Part shown: in pieces, positions 33,121 to 41,853 of the stretch
Layout of the letters: the number at the start of each line of letters is the position of its first letter
How positions within the stretch are numbered: the first letter of the stretch is position 1
DNA from: Bog-756 sp963737625
GTDB lineage: Bacteria; Actinomycetota; Acidimicrobiia; Acidimicrobiales; RAAP-2
Direction: 5' to 3'
Assembly: GCA_963737625.1 (NCBI GenBank)
Contig: CAVTTK010000002.1
Location: 620,001-684,000, forward strand
DNA: 64,000 nucleotides
Position numbers and translations under genes: made by a program
The notes under the pieces: generated by a model
Seen by the model: the letters and a program-made list of their open reading frames with translations, nothing else
Told to the model about the DNA's origin: nothing
Database searches by the model: none

Positions 33121-34248
33121 ATGGACTTCTCCTTCAGCGAAGAGCAAGAAGCGGTACGAGAGCTGGCCGAGCGGATCTTCACCGATCTCGCCACCCCGGA
33201 GCGGCTGCGCCAGTTCGAATCCGAGCCCGACGGCGACCGGTTCGACCGGAAGCTGTGGGGCGAGCTGGCCGCGGCCGGCCTGCTGGGCATCGCCCTCCCC
33301 GAGGGGGTGGGTGGGGCCGGCCTGGGGTTCCTGGAGACCGGCCTGCTGGCCGAGGCCACGGGCAAGAGCGCGGCCTATGTGCCCACCGTCGAGACGCTGG
33401 CCGCCGCGGCGGCGGCCGTGGCCCGGTTCGGCACCGAGCCCCAGCAGCAGCAGTGGCTTCCCGGCGTGGTGTCGGGCGAGACCGTGCTGACCACCGCCCT
33501 GGTCGAGTTGGGCGGCGTGCCGGGGGCCCCGTCCGTGGTGGCGGAGCCGGATGGCGACGGGTGGGTCCTCTCCGGCACCAAGGCCTGTGTGCCTTCGGGC
33601 ATGATCGCCGACGCCGTACTGGTCACCGCCCGGGTCGAGCCCGATGCGGTGGCGGTGTTCATCGTGCCCACCTCGTCCTCCGGCCTCAGCCGCCAGCGCC
33701 AGGTCACCAACACCGGACAACCCGAGGCCGTGCTGAGCCTGTCCGCCACACCGGTGGGGGCGGGGTCCCTGCTGGGATCGGTCGAGGAGGGGGCCACCGT
33801 CATCGAGTGGCTGGTGCAGCGCACCACGGCGGCCCTGGCCCTGGCCCAGGCCGGGGCGGCGGCGGCATCGCTGGCCCTGGTGGCCGAGTACACCAAGACG
33901 CGGGAGCAGTTCGGAAAGCCCATCGCCACCTTCCAGGCCGTGGGCCAGCGGGCGGCAGACGCCTACGTCGACACCGAGGCCATCCGGCTCACCGCCTGGC
34001 AGGCGGCCTGGAGGATCGACGAGGGCCTGCCGGCCGACAAGGAGGTGGCCATCGCCAAGTTCTGGGCCGCCGACGGTGGTCAGCGGGTGGTCCATGCCGC
34101 CGTCCACCTGCACGGCGGGGTCGGTGTCGACCGCGAGTACCCGCTGCACCGGTACTTCCTCATGACCAAGCACATCGAGCTGACCCTGGGTGGCGCCACC
34201 GAGCAGCTGCTCCACCTGGGTGCCACCCTGGCCGCCGAGCCCGTCTGA
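33121..34248 (+). CDS. Acyl-CoA dehydrogenase, FadE27/FadE28-like partner subunit
   Basis: A 375-residue member starting MDFSFSEEQEAVRELAERIF. The middle domain is degenerate: TALVELGGVPGAPSVVAEPD replaces the usual flavin loop, and GTKACVPSGMIADAVLV follows. The C-terminal domain is kept: KTREQFGKPIATFQAVGQRA and HGGVGVDREYPLHRYFLMTK. This pairing of a full and a reduced paralogue is the mark of alpha2beta2 steroid acyl-CoA dehydrogenases, in which each subunit supplies part of one active site. It follows the partner gene by 89 bases. Independent activity as a homotetramer is less likely but not excluded. Confidence 0.85.
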   Translation: MDFSFSEEQEAVRELAERIFTDLATPERLRQFESEPDGDRFDRKLWGELAAAGLLGIALPEGVGGAGLGFLETGLLAEATGKSAAYVPTVETLAAAAAAVARFGTEPQQQQWLPGVVSGETVLTTALVELGGVPGAPSVVAEPDGDGWVLSGTKACVPSGMIADAVLVTARVEPDAVAVFIVPTSSSGLSRQRQVTNTGQPEAVLSLSATPVGAGSLLGSVEEGATVIEWLVQRTTAALALAQAGAAAASLALVAEYTKTREQFGKPIATFQAVGQRAADAYVDTEAIRLTAWQAAWRIDEGLPADKEVAIAKFWAADGGQRVVHAAVHLHGGVGVDREYPLHRYFLMTKHIELTLGGATEQLLHLGATLAAEPV

Positions 34249-34275
34249 CCCCGGGCCGCCCGACCCGTCCGGAGG

Positions 34276-34317
34276 CCGGTGGCCCGGTGGACCCGGTGGG
34301 CCGGGTGGGACCGGTGG
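34276..34317. repeat. Short imperfect repeat of CCGGTGG
   Basis: Five copies of CCGGTGG, one with an added G, at 8-10 base spacing (34276, 34284, 34293, 34301, 34311), in the gap between the acyl-CoA dehydrogenase and esterase genes. It may be slippage-prone. No function is evident. Confidence 0.6.
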
Positions 34318-34435
34318 GCCGGACTGGCATAGTGGGGTTCCGATGCCGGACGGGATGAGGATGGTGCGTCGATGGTGATGGGCCGCCGGGAAGGCGTCGC
34401 CCGCTGCGTCGTGGCCGATCGCCGCCACGGACCTG

Positions 34436-35473
34436 GTGGGACTGGCCGGTCAGATGACCCTCTCGCTCGGGCGGGTGGCGTTCCGGAAGCCGTGGTCGGG
34501 AGACGGGAACCTCCCGCACAACCTGGCCGTCGCCGTCACCCGGGAGACCATCCGCTCGTTCATGGGCTACCTCACCTCCCTGCCCATCCAGGAGTTCCGC
34601 TCCATCGAGCTGGTCCTCGACGACCTGTCGGGAACCGCCCTCACCCCGGTGGTGCGGTCCCTCGACGTCGACCAGAGCGCCGACGAGGTGGCCGGGGTAC
34701 CCGGCATCTGGTACCGGCCCCGGGGCGCGCCGCCGGTCGGGACGGTGCTCTACCTGCACGGGGGAGGGTACGTGGGTACGTCGCCCCGCATGTACGCCGC
34801 CTTCGCCGCCTGGCTGTGCCGCCGGACGGGCTGTGCCCTGTTCGTGGCCGACCTGCGCCTGGCCCCGGAGTTCCCGTTCCCGGCCGGGCTGGAGGATGCC
34901 GTGCTGGTCCTGGAGGCCCTGCTGGCCGGGGGCACCGATCCGGCCCGGTTGTTCGTGGCTGGTGACTCCAGCGGCGGGGGGCTGGTGGCGTCCCTCGTGT
35001 ACTCGATGATCCGCACCCATCACCGACCCCTGGCCGGAGTGATGCTGTTCTCACCGGAGCTGGACCTCCTGCTCGACGAGCCTTCGGTCTCCGGCAACGC
35101 CGATCGCGACATCCTGCCCTGGAACATCCCCACCACCGCCTACCTGCACGGCGAGGACGCGGGAGCAGCGGCGGTGTCGGCGGTGAACCAGGACGTGGCC
35201 GGATGGCCACCCACGTTCGTCTCCTTCGGCGGCGACGAGATGTTCCGTGACGCCATTCGCATCTTCGTGGCCCACCTCGAAGGGGCGGGGGTCACCACCA
35301 CCGCCATCGAGGAGCCGGGGATGTTCCACGTGTTCCCCATCCTCATGCCCTGGGCCGAAGGCAGCCGCCGTACCTACCGGGCCGTCGGCGAGTTCGTCCG
35401 GGCCCACCTGCCCGACGCCGAGCCCGAGCATCAATCGGTCGACACCGCCGATCTCCGGGACGCCGTGAAGTAG
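34436..35473 (+). CDS. Alpha/beta hydrolase, HSL-family esterase/lipase
   Basis: A 345-residue serine hydrolase of the hormone-sensitive lipase (family IV) type. The oxyanion motif is LYLHGGGYVGTSPRMYAAFA. The nucleophile is in VAGDSSGGGLVASL (GDSSGG rather than GDSAGG). The acid and His lie in FGGDEMFRD and PGMFHVFPIL. An in-frame stop at 34376 limits the N-terminus. The GTG at 34436 and ATG at 34454 are both possible, neither with a good ribosome site. It would release acids or alcohols from esters for the nearby CoA pathway. Its 3' end overlaps the convergent MFS gene by 43 bases. Confidence 0.88.
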   Translation: MGLAGQMTLSLGRVAFRKPWSGDGNLPHNLAVAVTRETIRSFMGYLTSLPIQEFRSIELVLDDLSGTALTPVVRSLDVDQSADEVAGVPGIWYRPRGAPPVGTVLYLHGGGYVGTSPRMYAAFAAWLCRRTGCALFVADLRLAPEFPFPAGLEDAVLVLEALLAGGTDPARLFVAGDSSGGGLVASLVYSMIRTHHRPLAGVMLFSPELDLLLDEPSVSGNADRDILPWNIPTTAYLHGEDAGAAAVSAVNQDVAGWPPTFVSFGGDEMFRDAIRIFVAHLEGAGVTTTAIEEPGMFHVFPILMPWAEGSRRTYRAVGEFVRAHLPDAEPEHQSVDTADLRDAVK

Positions 35474-36963
35474 GCCACCACGGCCGAGGCGGTCAGGAGC
35501 GTGCCGGCAGCCAGCAGCGACAGATCCAGTCCGTGTCCGAAGGCGCCGTAGGCGGCGGAGACCACCTTGTTGATGATCTCCTGGATGCTGGCGTTGCCCT
35601 TGCCCACCTTGGTGGAGGCGGCCTGGGAGCCGAGGGAGCCGGACGTCACGGCGGCGATCACCTGGGAACGGAAGGACTCGGGGATGCCGATGGCCACCAG
35701 GCGCGCCGTGAGGTTGACGGTCAGTTGACCGTTGACGATCGAGCCGAGGATGGCCACCCCGGCCACCGCGCCCAGCTCGCGGGCCGTGTTGTTGGTCGAG
35801 GCCGCCATGCCCGAGTGCTCGGCCGGCACGCTGGTGAGGGCGGAGGACGTGACGGGAACGATCACGATGCCGAAGCCGATACCGGCCAGCGCCAATGTCC
35901 ACCCCACCGTGGTCAGCCCGGCGGTCGGGGAGATGAGGGCGTCGGTGCAGAAGATCCCCGCCGCGGCCAGTAGGCAGCCCACCACCATGGGGATGCGGGG
36001 ACCGGCCCGCGACACCCACCGCCCGGTGAAGATCGAGGCCAGCACCATGCCCACCGTCATGGGGATGAAGTCCGTGGCCAGATGGAACGGGGAGGTGTTC
36101 CCCACCACCTCGAGGTAGAGGGCCACGAAGAAGAAGATGGAGAAGATCCCGAAGTAGGAGGTGAAGGCCACGATGGTTGAACCGGCGAAGGGCGGCTTCT
36201 TGAAGAAGCGCACGTTGAGCACGGGATTCTCGGCCCGCAGCTCCACTAGGACGAAGGCCACCGCGCCGACGACGGCCACCCCGTAGAGGGTCAGGATCTT
36301 GGGGTTGATGTAGCCGGCGGTCTCCCCGGCGATGGTGGCGAAGGTGGCGCACCCGAGGGCCACCGCCCCGAGAATGAATCCGGGGATGTCCAGACGGGCC
36401 CGGACCGGATCCGAGTTCTCCGGCAGGACGACGGCTGCGGCGATCAGGGCCACGGCACCGAAGATCAGGTTGAACCAGAAGACGGCCCGCCAGTCCCAGA
36501 TGCCGACCAGCACACCCCCGATGACCGGACCCATGGCCAGGGCCAGGCCCGACACCGCGGCCCAGATCCCGAGGGCCCGGGCCCGGCGGCGCCGCTCGGG
36601 GTAGAGGTGCCGGATCATCGACAAGGTGCCGGGCTCCGAACAGGCCGCCCCGACCCCCATGACCACCCGGCCGGCGATGAGGGCACCGGTGGACCCGGCC
36701 AGGGCGCTCAGCACCGAGCCTCCGCAGAAGATGACCACGCCGATCAGCATCAGCTTCTTCCTGCCGTAGAGATCACCCAGGGTCCCGGCCATCAGCATCA
36801 GGCTGGCAAAGGCCAGGGCGTAGCCGCTCACCACCCACTGCAGCTGGGCCACGCCGGCATGGAGGCCGGACTGGACGTCGGACAACGTGGCGCTGATGAC
36901 CGTGTTGTCGAGGAAGGTGAGGAACAGGATGAAGCAGATCACCGCCATCCCGAAGTGGGGCAT
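35431..36963 (-). CDS. MFS transporter, DHA2 (EmrB/QacA) family
   Basis: A 510-residue membrane protein with about 14 hydrophobic helices. The first-helix motif is TFLDNTVISATLSDVQ, motif A is GTLGDLYGRKKLMLIG, and the motif C-like segment is GLALAMGPVIGGVLVG. This family exports drugs, lipophilic compounds or metabolites by proton antiport. ATG 36963 lacks a ribosome site. A better-looking start, ATG 37070 (MSHDSGDGPAVQTES), lies upstream in another frame, with a continuing Pro/Glu-rich open frame into the MFS, so a one-base frameshift near 37000-37030 is possible. It converges on the esterase gene. Confidence 0.9.
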   Translation of the reverse strand: MPHFGMAVICFILFLTFLDNTVISATLSDVQSGLHAGVAQLQWVVSGYALAFASLMLMAGTLGDLYGRKKLMLIGVVIFCGGSVLSALAGSTGALIAGRVVMGVGAACSEPGTLSMIRHLYPERRRRARALGIWAAVSGLALAMGPVIGGVLVGIWDWRAVFWFNLIFGAVALIAAAVVLPENSDPVRARLDIPGFILGAVALGCATFATIAGETAGYINPKILTLYGVAVVGAVAFVLVELRAENPVLNVRFFKKPPFAGSTIVAFTSYFGIFSIFFFVALYLEVVGNTSPFHLATDFIPMTVGMVLASIFTGRWVSRAGPRIPMVVGCLLAAAGIFCTDALISPTAGLTTVGWTLALAGIGFGIVIVPVTSSALTSVPAEHSGMAASTNNTARELGAVAGVAILGSIVNGQLTVNLTARLVAIGIPESFRSQVIAAVTSGSLGSQAASTKVGKGNASIQEIINKVVSAAYGAFGHGLDLSLLAAGTLLTASAVVAYFTASRRSAVSTD

Positions 36964-37116
36964 CTTCAGCTGAGGGGCCGACTCCGCCGTCCCGGGACCG
37001 GGTTCCCCGTCAGGAGCGGCGCCGTTGACTCGGTCTGGACGGCCGGCCCGTCACCGCTGTCGTGGCTCATCGGCCCCAGTGTGCCATTCTCGTGGCCCTA
37101 CCCCGGAGGGAGCTCC

Positions 37117-37557
37117 ATGACACTGTCGTTCTCGCATCTCGGCATCTGCGTCTCCGATCTCGACCGCTCGGTGCGCTTCTACGTCGAGGGCCTGGGCTTC
37201 GAGCCGGTGGCCTCCCACCAGGTCGGAGCGGAATTCGGTCCCCTCATGGAGGTGGACGGGGTGGAACTCGAGTCGCGCATGCTGGCCCGGGACGGGGTGA
37301 CCATCGAACTGCTGGGCTACCGGTCCCCAGGCACCACCGGCGACGGCTCGCGGAGGCCCATGAACCAGCTGGGCCTCACCCACCTCTCCCTGCGGGTGGA
37401 CGACGTCGACCGGGTGGCCGCCTGCATCGAGTCCCTGGGCGGCACGGTCGTGACCGCCACCCGGACCACCTTCGACCTGCCCGAGGCCCGGTTGGACTTC
37501 CTGTACTGCACGGACCCCGACGGGGTGCGCATCGAGCTCATGGACCTCCCCGTCTGA
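37117..37557 (+). CDS. VOC-family (glyoxalase/bleomycin resistance) protein
   Basis: A 146-residue vicinal-oxygen-chelate fold protein with two beta-alpha-beta-beta-beta modules. FSHLGICVSDLDRSVRFYVE gives the first metal His. LARDGVTIELLGYRSPG and LTHLSLRVDDVDRVAACIES open the second module. FLYCTDPDGVRIELMDL carries the last Glu ligand. The ATG at 37117 has a textbook GGAGGGAG site. It could be a methylmalonyl-CoA epimerase-like, dioxygenase or lyase enzyme. The pattern alone does not decide. It heads a row of short genes (rhodanese, DUF4031, thiolase). Confidence 0.85.
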   Translation: MTLSFSHLGICVSDLDRSVRFYVEGLGFEPVASHQVGAEFGPLMEVDGVELESRMLARDGVTIELLGYRSPGTTGDGSRRPMNQLGLTHLSLRVDDVDRVAACIESLGGTVVTATRTTFDLPEARLDFLYCTDPDGVRIELMDLPV

Positions 37558-37592
37558 CCCTCCCCGGCGGCCCCATCCGGTACCGTGATGCC

Positions 37593-37946
37593 GTGACCCC
37601 TGACTCGACGCCCGCCATCGACATCGACCCGGCGGCCGCCCTGGAGCTGGTGGGCTCCGGGGCCTTCCTCCTCGACGTCCGGGAGGACGACGAGTGGACG
37701 GCCGGCCATGCGCCCCAGGCCGTCCACGTGGCCATGGGCTCGGTCTCCGACCGCATCGACGAGATTCCGTCCGACCGGACGGTCGTGTGCATCTGTCGAA
37801 TCGGTGGACGGTCCGGTGCCGTGGCCACCGCCCTGTCCGGCGCCGGCTATGACGTGCGCAACGTGGACGGAGGCATGCTGGCGTGGGAGGCCGCCGGCTA
37901 CACCGTGGTCGACGGCTCCGGTGCCACCCCGGGCCGGATCATCTGA
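37593..37946 (+). CDS. Rhodanese-like domain protein
   Basis: A 117-residue single rhodanese domain. LLDVREDDEWTAGHAPQAVH is the entry motif and the active-site loop is CRIGGRSG with the sulfur-carrying Cys (CxxGxR form). The end is VRNVDGGMLAWEAAGYT. The GTG at 37593 opens the frame. It would transfer sulfane sulfur between thiol acceptors, or bind a partner. It could feed the metallo-hydrolase of the persulfide type, but they are 36 kb apart. Confidence 0.9.
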   Translation: MTPDSTPAIDIDPAAALELVGSGAFLLDVREDDEWTAGHAPQAVHVAMGSVSDRIDEIPSDRTVVCICRIGGRSGAVATALSGAGYDVRNVDGGMLAWEAAGYTVVDGSGATPGRII

Positions 37947-37974
37947 TCCGGCACCGGCACCCCGACCTCCACCG

Positions 37975-38307
37975 ATGACCGTCTACCTCGACGACTGGCG
38001 CCAGCCGGCACATCTGGGTCCGGTAGACGACCGCTGGTCGCATCTGGTGGCCGACACCGACGACGAGCTCCACGCATTCGCCGCCCTCCTCGGCATGCGG
38101 CGTGAGTGGTTCCAGCACAAGGAGGGCCGACCGCACCAGGCGCACTACGACATTCCCGATCGGGCCCGACAGCACGCCCTGGATCTCGGTGCCGTCCCCG
38201 TCACGTGGCGTCAGGTCGGCCGGATGATGCGCCAGCGACGGCGTGGGGTGACCGACCGGGGTGGCCATGACGAGGCCGGGCCGGTCCGTCAGGACCGGCC
38301 GGCATGA
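37975..38307 (+). CDS. DUF4031 domain protein
   Basis: A 110-residue basic protein. The core MTVYLDDWRQPAHLG, WSHLVADTDDELHAFAALLG, EWFQHKEGRPHQAHYDIPD and a closing RQHALDLGAVPVTWRQVGRM fit DUF4031. The function of the family is unknown. Its C-terminus is a disordered Arg/Gly-rich tail. It ends 10 bases before the thiolase-like gene and may be co-transcribed with it. Confidence 0.8.
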   Translation: MTVYLDDWRQPAHLGPVDDRWSHLVADTDDELHAFAALLGMRREWFQHKEGRPHQAHYDIPDRARQHALDLGAVPVTWRQVGRMMRQRRRGVTDRGGHDEAGPVRQDRPA

Positions 38308-38317
38308 GCAGGGCCCG

Positions 38318-39802
38318 GTGAGCGTCGGAGAGCCCTCCGGAGGTTCACTCGACCCCCGGACGCCGGTCCTGGTCGGGGTGGGGGCGGTGTCGGTCGATGC
38401 CGAGGCGGCCGAGTCGATGGTCCTGGCCCTGGAGGTGGCGGGCGCCGATGCCGGGTCGTCCCGGCTGCTCGGGCGGATGGACAGGATCGCCGTGCCCCAA
38501 GGGAGTTGGGCTTATCCCGACCCCGCCCGGTTGGTGGCCGACCGGGCGGGTGCCGTCGGGGCCCGAACCCAGCTGGTGGAGCTGGGCATCCCCCAGCAGA
38601 GCCTGATCAACGAGGCGCTGGCCGCCATCGCCTCGGGGGCCTCCGAGGTGGCGGCGGTGGTGGGCGGGGAGCACAAACGGTGGGAGCGGGATGCCCAGCG
38701 GGCCGGCCGCCCGGCCACCGAGACGGCGCAGCCCGGGGTGGTGCCCGACGTCACCCACCGACGAGAGGGCCCGCTGATGGAGCCGGTGGAGGTGGCCCAC
38801 CGGCTGTGGGACCCGGTGCAGCAGTACGCCATGATCGAGAACGCCCTCCGGGCCGCCGACGGCCTGTCCCTCGACCGCCACCGCGCCGAGGTGGCCGAGC
38901 TGTGGGCCCGCTTCAACGGTGTGGCCCGAACCAACCCGGAAGCGGCGTTTCCCGCCCCCATGGAGGCTGCGGACATCGCCACGGCGTCACCGGCCAACCG
39001 ACCGCTGGCCTTCCCCTACAACAAGTGGCATGCCACCCAGTGGACGGTCAACCAGGCGGCGGCGTTGCTCTTCTGCTCGGTGGGGACGGCCCGGGCGCTC
39101 GGGGTGCCCACCGATCGGTGGGTGTTCCCACGAGTCGGCCTGGAATCCGGTCACGCCGTCTCCTTGCTGCGGCGCTCGGCCCCCCACACCTGGCCGGCCA
39201 TGGAGGTGCTGGCGGACGCTGCCGTCCGGCGCCTCGGACACCCACTGGCCGAGGCCGAGTGCATCGAGCTCTACAGCTGCTTCCCGGCGGCGGTCCGGGT
39301 GCAGCAGCGGGCGCTGGGCCTGGAGTCGTCGTCCACGCCCACCGTCACCGGGGGGATGGCCTTCGCCGGCGGCCCGTTCAACAACTTCGTCCTCCAGTCG
39401 ATGGTCGCCGTCACCGGGGTGCTGCGGGCCCAGCCCGGCTCTCTCGGCGTGGTCACGACGGTGAGCGGGCTCCTGACCAAGCCGGGCATTGGCGCATGGT
39501 CGTGCTCGCCCGACGGACGGCCGCCCCTGGTGGGCGATCTGGGCCACGCGGCCGCGGCGACCACCGGGGTCGTCGACGTGGTGGAGACCCTCGGGGGGTA
39601 CGACGGCGGGGCCGCCGTGGCCACCTATACCGTGACCTACGAGGGGATGGTGCCGAGCCGGACCGTGGCCGTGTGCGACACCGATGACGGGCGCCGGTGC
39701 GTGGCCGTGGTCGAGGACCCCGACCTGGCCGCCCACGCAGTGAGCACAGAGCTCATCGGGACCCGGGTCCGCCTCGACGGGGGGCGCCTGGTCCTGCTCT
39801 GA
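38318..39802 (+). CDS. Thiolase-fold protein (atypical acetyl-CoA acetyltransferase)
   Basis: A 494-residue thiolase-fold protein of the long type that carries an additional C-terminal OB-like domain. It has PRTPVLVGVGAVSVDA at the start, VVGGEHKRWERDAQRAG, LAFPYNKWHATQWTVNQAAA and CIELYSCFPAAVRVQ. That last segment holds a Cys, and TGGMAFAGGPFNNFVLQSM follows. The usual nucleophile (NxxCxSS) and GHPxG motifs of degradative thiolases are not seen, so thiolytic activity is uncertain. The GTG at 38318 starts at the predicted domain edge. Similar proteins occur in lipid-degrading actinobacteria. Confidence 0.75.
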   Translation: MSVGEPSGGSLDPRTPVLVGVGAVSVDAEAAESMVLALEVAGADAGSSRLLGRMDRIAVPQGSWAYPDPARLVADRAGAVGARTQLVELGIPQQSLINEALAAIASGASEVAAVVGGEHKRWERDAQRAGRPATETAQPGVVPDVTHRREGPLMEPVEVAHRLWDPVQQYAMIENALRAADGLSLDRHRAEVAELWARFNGVARTNPEAAFPAPMEAADIATASPANRPLAFPYNKWHATQWTVNQAAALLFCSVGTARALGVPTDRWVFPRVGLESGHAVSLLRRSAPHTWPAMEVLADAAVRRLGHPLAEAECIELYSCFPAAVRVQQRALGLESSSTPTVTGGMAFAGGPFNNFVLQSMVAVTGVLRAQPGSLGVVTTVSGLLTKPGIGAWSCSPDGRPPLVGDLGHAAAATTGVVDVVETLGGYDGGAAVATYTVTYEGMVPSRTVAVCDTDDGRRCVAVVEDPDLAAHAVSTELIGTRVRLDGGRLVLL

Positions 39803-39919
39803 CGGCTCGGGACCCGGGAGCCGACAGCAGCCCGGGAGCCGGATCGGGCCGACCGACCGCCTGGCGGAGGGCGACCAGGGGTGTCCTTACCGCCGTGGCC
39901 GACGGTACGGTGGTGAGGG

Positions 39920-41689
39920 GTGGACGACGTGGGGCACACAAGACGAACACGAGCAATGGTCATGGCCGTGGTGACCGTGGTGAGCGCGGCCGCGGCCCTC
40001 CTCTGTCCCACCGGTCCGGCCTCTGCGGGGACCTCCGTGCCCGGAGCGGCCCAGTGTCCGATGTTCCCCGCGGACAACGTATGGAACACCGACATCTCGG
40101 GCCTGCCGGTGAACTCCCACAGTGCGGCGTGGATGGCCAGCATGAACAGCGCATCCACCAACCTGCACCCGGACTTCGGCCCGTCCGGTGACCCGTCGGT
40201 GCCGTACGGCATTCCCTACACCGTGGTGTCCCCGTCCCATACCCTCGTCACCCCCTCGTTCCTCTACGGCTCCGAGAGCGACCCCGGGCCCTACCCGTTC
40301 GGGCCCGACACCCCGATCGAGGGGGGATCCCAGTCGACCGGTGACCGGCACGCCATCATGGTCAACCCGTCGACGTGCACCCTCTACGAACTGGACGCCG
40401 CCACCTACGGTTCCTCGGGATCGACGGCGGACTCGGGGGCCATCTGGAACCTGAACTCGAACGCCCTGCGACCGGCCGGCTGGACGTCGGCTGACGCCGC
40501 TGGCCTCCCCATCCTGCCCGGACTGGTGCGCTACGACGAAGTGCTGTCGGGGTCGATCACCCACGCCATCCGGATGACGGCCCAGGTCACCGACAAGTCC
40601 TATCTCTGGCCGGCCCGCCACGAGGCCGGCAGTGCCAGCAACGCCAACCTCCCACCCATGGGGGCCCGCTTCCGGCTCAAGGCCGGCTTTGACATCGCCA
40701 CCTACTCGCCCCAGGCCCAGGTGGTGCTCCGGGCCATGCAGCACTACGGCCTGATCGTGGCCGACAACGGATCCAACTGGTACTTCGGGGGTACCGCCGA
40801 TTCCAACTGGCCCCTGTCCCTGGTCGACGAGTTGAAGCAGGTGCCGGCCAGCGCCTTCGAGGCGGTCGACGAGTCGTCGCTGATGGTGGGTCCCGACTCG
40901 GGCCAGGCCCGACAGACCGGCGGAGCTGTCCCGTGCACGCCCGGCGAGGGCTACCGCTTGGCCGCCTCCGACGGCGGTGTCTTCTCCTTCTGCCAACCCT
41001 TCTACGGCTCCATGGGCGGCACCCATCTCAACCGGCCCGTCGTGGGCATGGCCGCCACGCCGGACGGTGGGGGCTACTGGCTGGTGGCCTCGGACGGCGG
41101 CATCTTCAGTTTCGGCGACGCCGCCTTCCGCGGCTCGACCGGTGGCCTCCACCTCAACCGGCCCGTCGTGGGCATGGCCGCCACGCCGGACGGTGGGGGC
41201 TACTGGCTGGTGGCCTCCGACGGCGGCATCTTCAGCTTCGGCGATGCCGCCTTCCGGGGCTCGACCGGTGGCCTCCACCTCAATCGGCCCATCGTGGGCA
41301 TGGACCGAACCGCCGACGGCGGGGGCTACTGGCTGGTGGCATCCGACGGAGGGGTCTTCAGCTTCGGGGACGCCGCCTTCTACGGCTCGACCGGCAACAT
41401 CCACCTCAACCAGCCCATCGTGGGCATGGCCGCCACGCCGGACGGTGGGGGCTACTGGCTGGTGGCCTCCGACGGCGGCATCTTCAGCTTCGGGGACGCC
41501 GCCTTCTACGGCTCGACCGGCAACATCCACCTCAACCAGCCCATCGTGGGCATGGCGGCCTCTCCCGACGGCCACGGCTACTGGCTGGTGGCCTCCGACG
41601 GCGGCATCTTCAGCTTCGGCGACGCCGCCTACGAGGGATCGACGGGTGCGATTCGTCTCACGGCGCCGGTGGTGGCACTGGCCGGGTAG
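39920..41689 (+). CDS. Secreted protein with C-terminal GYWLVASDGG repeat domain
   Basis: A 589-residue exported protein. A signal peptide (MAVVTVVSAAAALLCPTGPASA) is cleaved near residue 35. The first domain (about 45-325) begins CPMFPADNVWNTDISGLPVN and resembles secreted proteins of unknown function found in soil bacteria. Residues 344-589 are six tandem repeats of about 42 residues, GYWLVASDGGIFSFGDAAF with GSTG and HLN segments between. The first lacks one residue and has CQP in place of GDAA. Such repeats are common in Acidimicrobiia and may form a beta-propeller-like surface module. GTG 39920 is the assigned start. Confidence 0.85.
   Translation: MDDVGHTRRTRAMVMAVVTVVSAAAALLCPTGPASAGTSVPGAAQCPMFPADNVWNTDISGLPVNSHSAAWMASMNSASTNLHPDFGPSGDPSVPYGIPYTVVSPSHTLVTPSFLYGSESDPGPYPFGPDTPIEGGSQSTGDRHAIMVNPSTCTLYELDAATYGSSGSTADSGAIWNLNSNALRPAGWTSADAAGLPILPGLVRYDEVLSGSITHAIRMTAQVTDKSYLWPARHEAGSASNANLPPMGARFRLKAGFDIATYSPQAQVVLRAMQHYGLIVADNGSNWYFGGTADSNWPLSLVDELKQVPASAFEAVDESSLMVGPDSGQARQTGGAVPCTPGEGYRLAASDGGVFSFCQPFYGSMGGTHLNRPVVGMAATPDGGGYWLVASDGGIFSFGDAAFRGSTGGLHLNRPVVGMAATPDGGGYWLVASDGGIFSFGDAAFRGSTGGLHLNRPIVGMDRTADGGGYWLVASDGGVFSFGDAAFYGSTGNIHLNQPIVGMAATPDGGGYWLVASDGGIFSFGDAAFYGSTGNIHLNQPIVGMAASPDGHGYWLVASDGGIFSFGDAAYEGSTGAIRLTAPVVALAG
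40949..41686 (+). repeat. Six tandem 126-base coding repeats
   Basis: Unit starts fall at 40949, 41072, 41198, 41324, 41450 and 41576; the first unit is 123 bases and the rest 126. Units 2-5 are nearly identical at base level, with long stretches copied without change, which points to recent duplication or gene conversion. The sixth unit is diverged and truncated at its end. Confidence 0.9.
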
Positions 41690-41853
41690 GCCAGGGCGAT
41701 CCGCCGGTGGTGACACTGGCCGGGTGGTGGCCCGCCACCCCGCCTCCCATATCCCGACCCCGTCCGGATCCGAGCGGTAGCGTGGCCGAGGCGTGCGGCG
41801 GCGAGGTGGGGGAGTCGCCTCGCCGGGACCGGCCTATGACGACGGGAGCGGGG

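Noticed and set aside
38318..39802. Classical degradative thiolase
   Set aside because: The NxxCxSS and GHPxG active-site motifs are not found, so only thiolase fold is claimed.
39887..41716. Long open frame on the minus strand opposite the repeat protein (over 600 codons)
   Set aside because: It is made of Gly/His/Val-rich repeats that mirror the codon pattern of the real gene, and it lacks domains and a ribosome site; a GC-rich antisense shadow.
40933..41853. Forward open frame of about 300 codons running through the repeats into the lipoprotein gene
   Set aside because: Arg/Leu/Gly-rich, out of frame with the repeat protein; only its last part, from ATG 41854, is a real gene.
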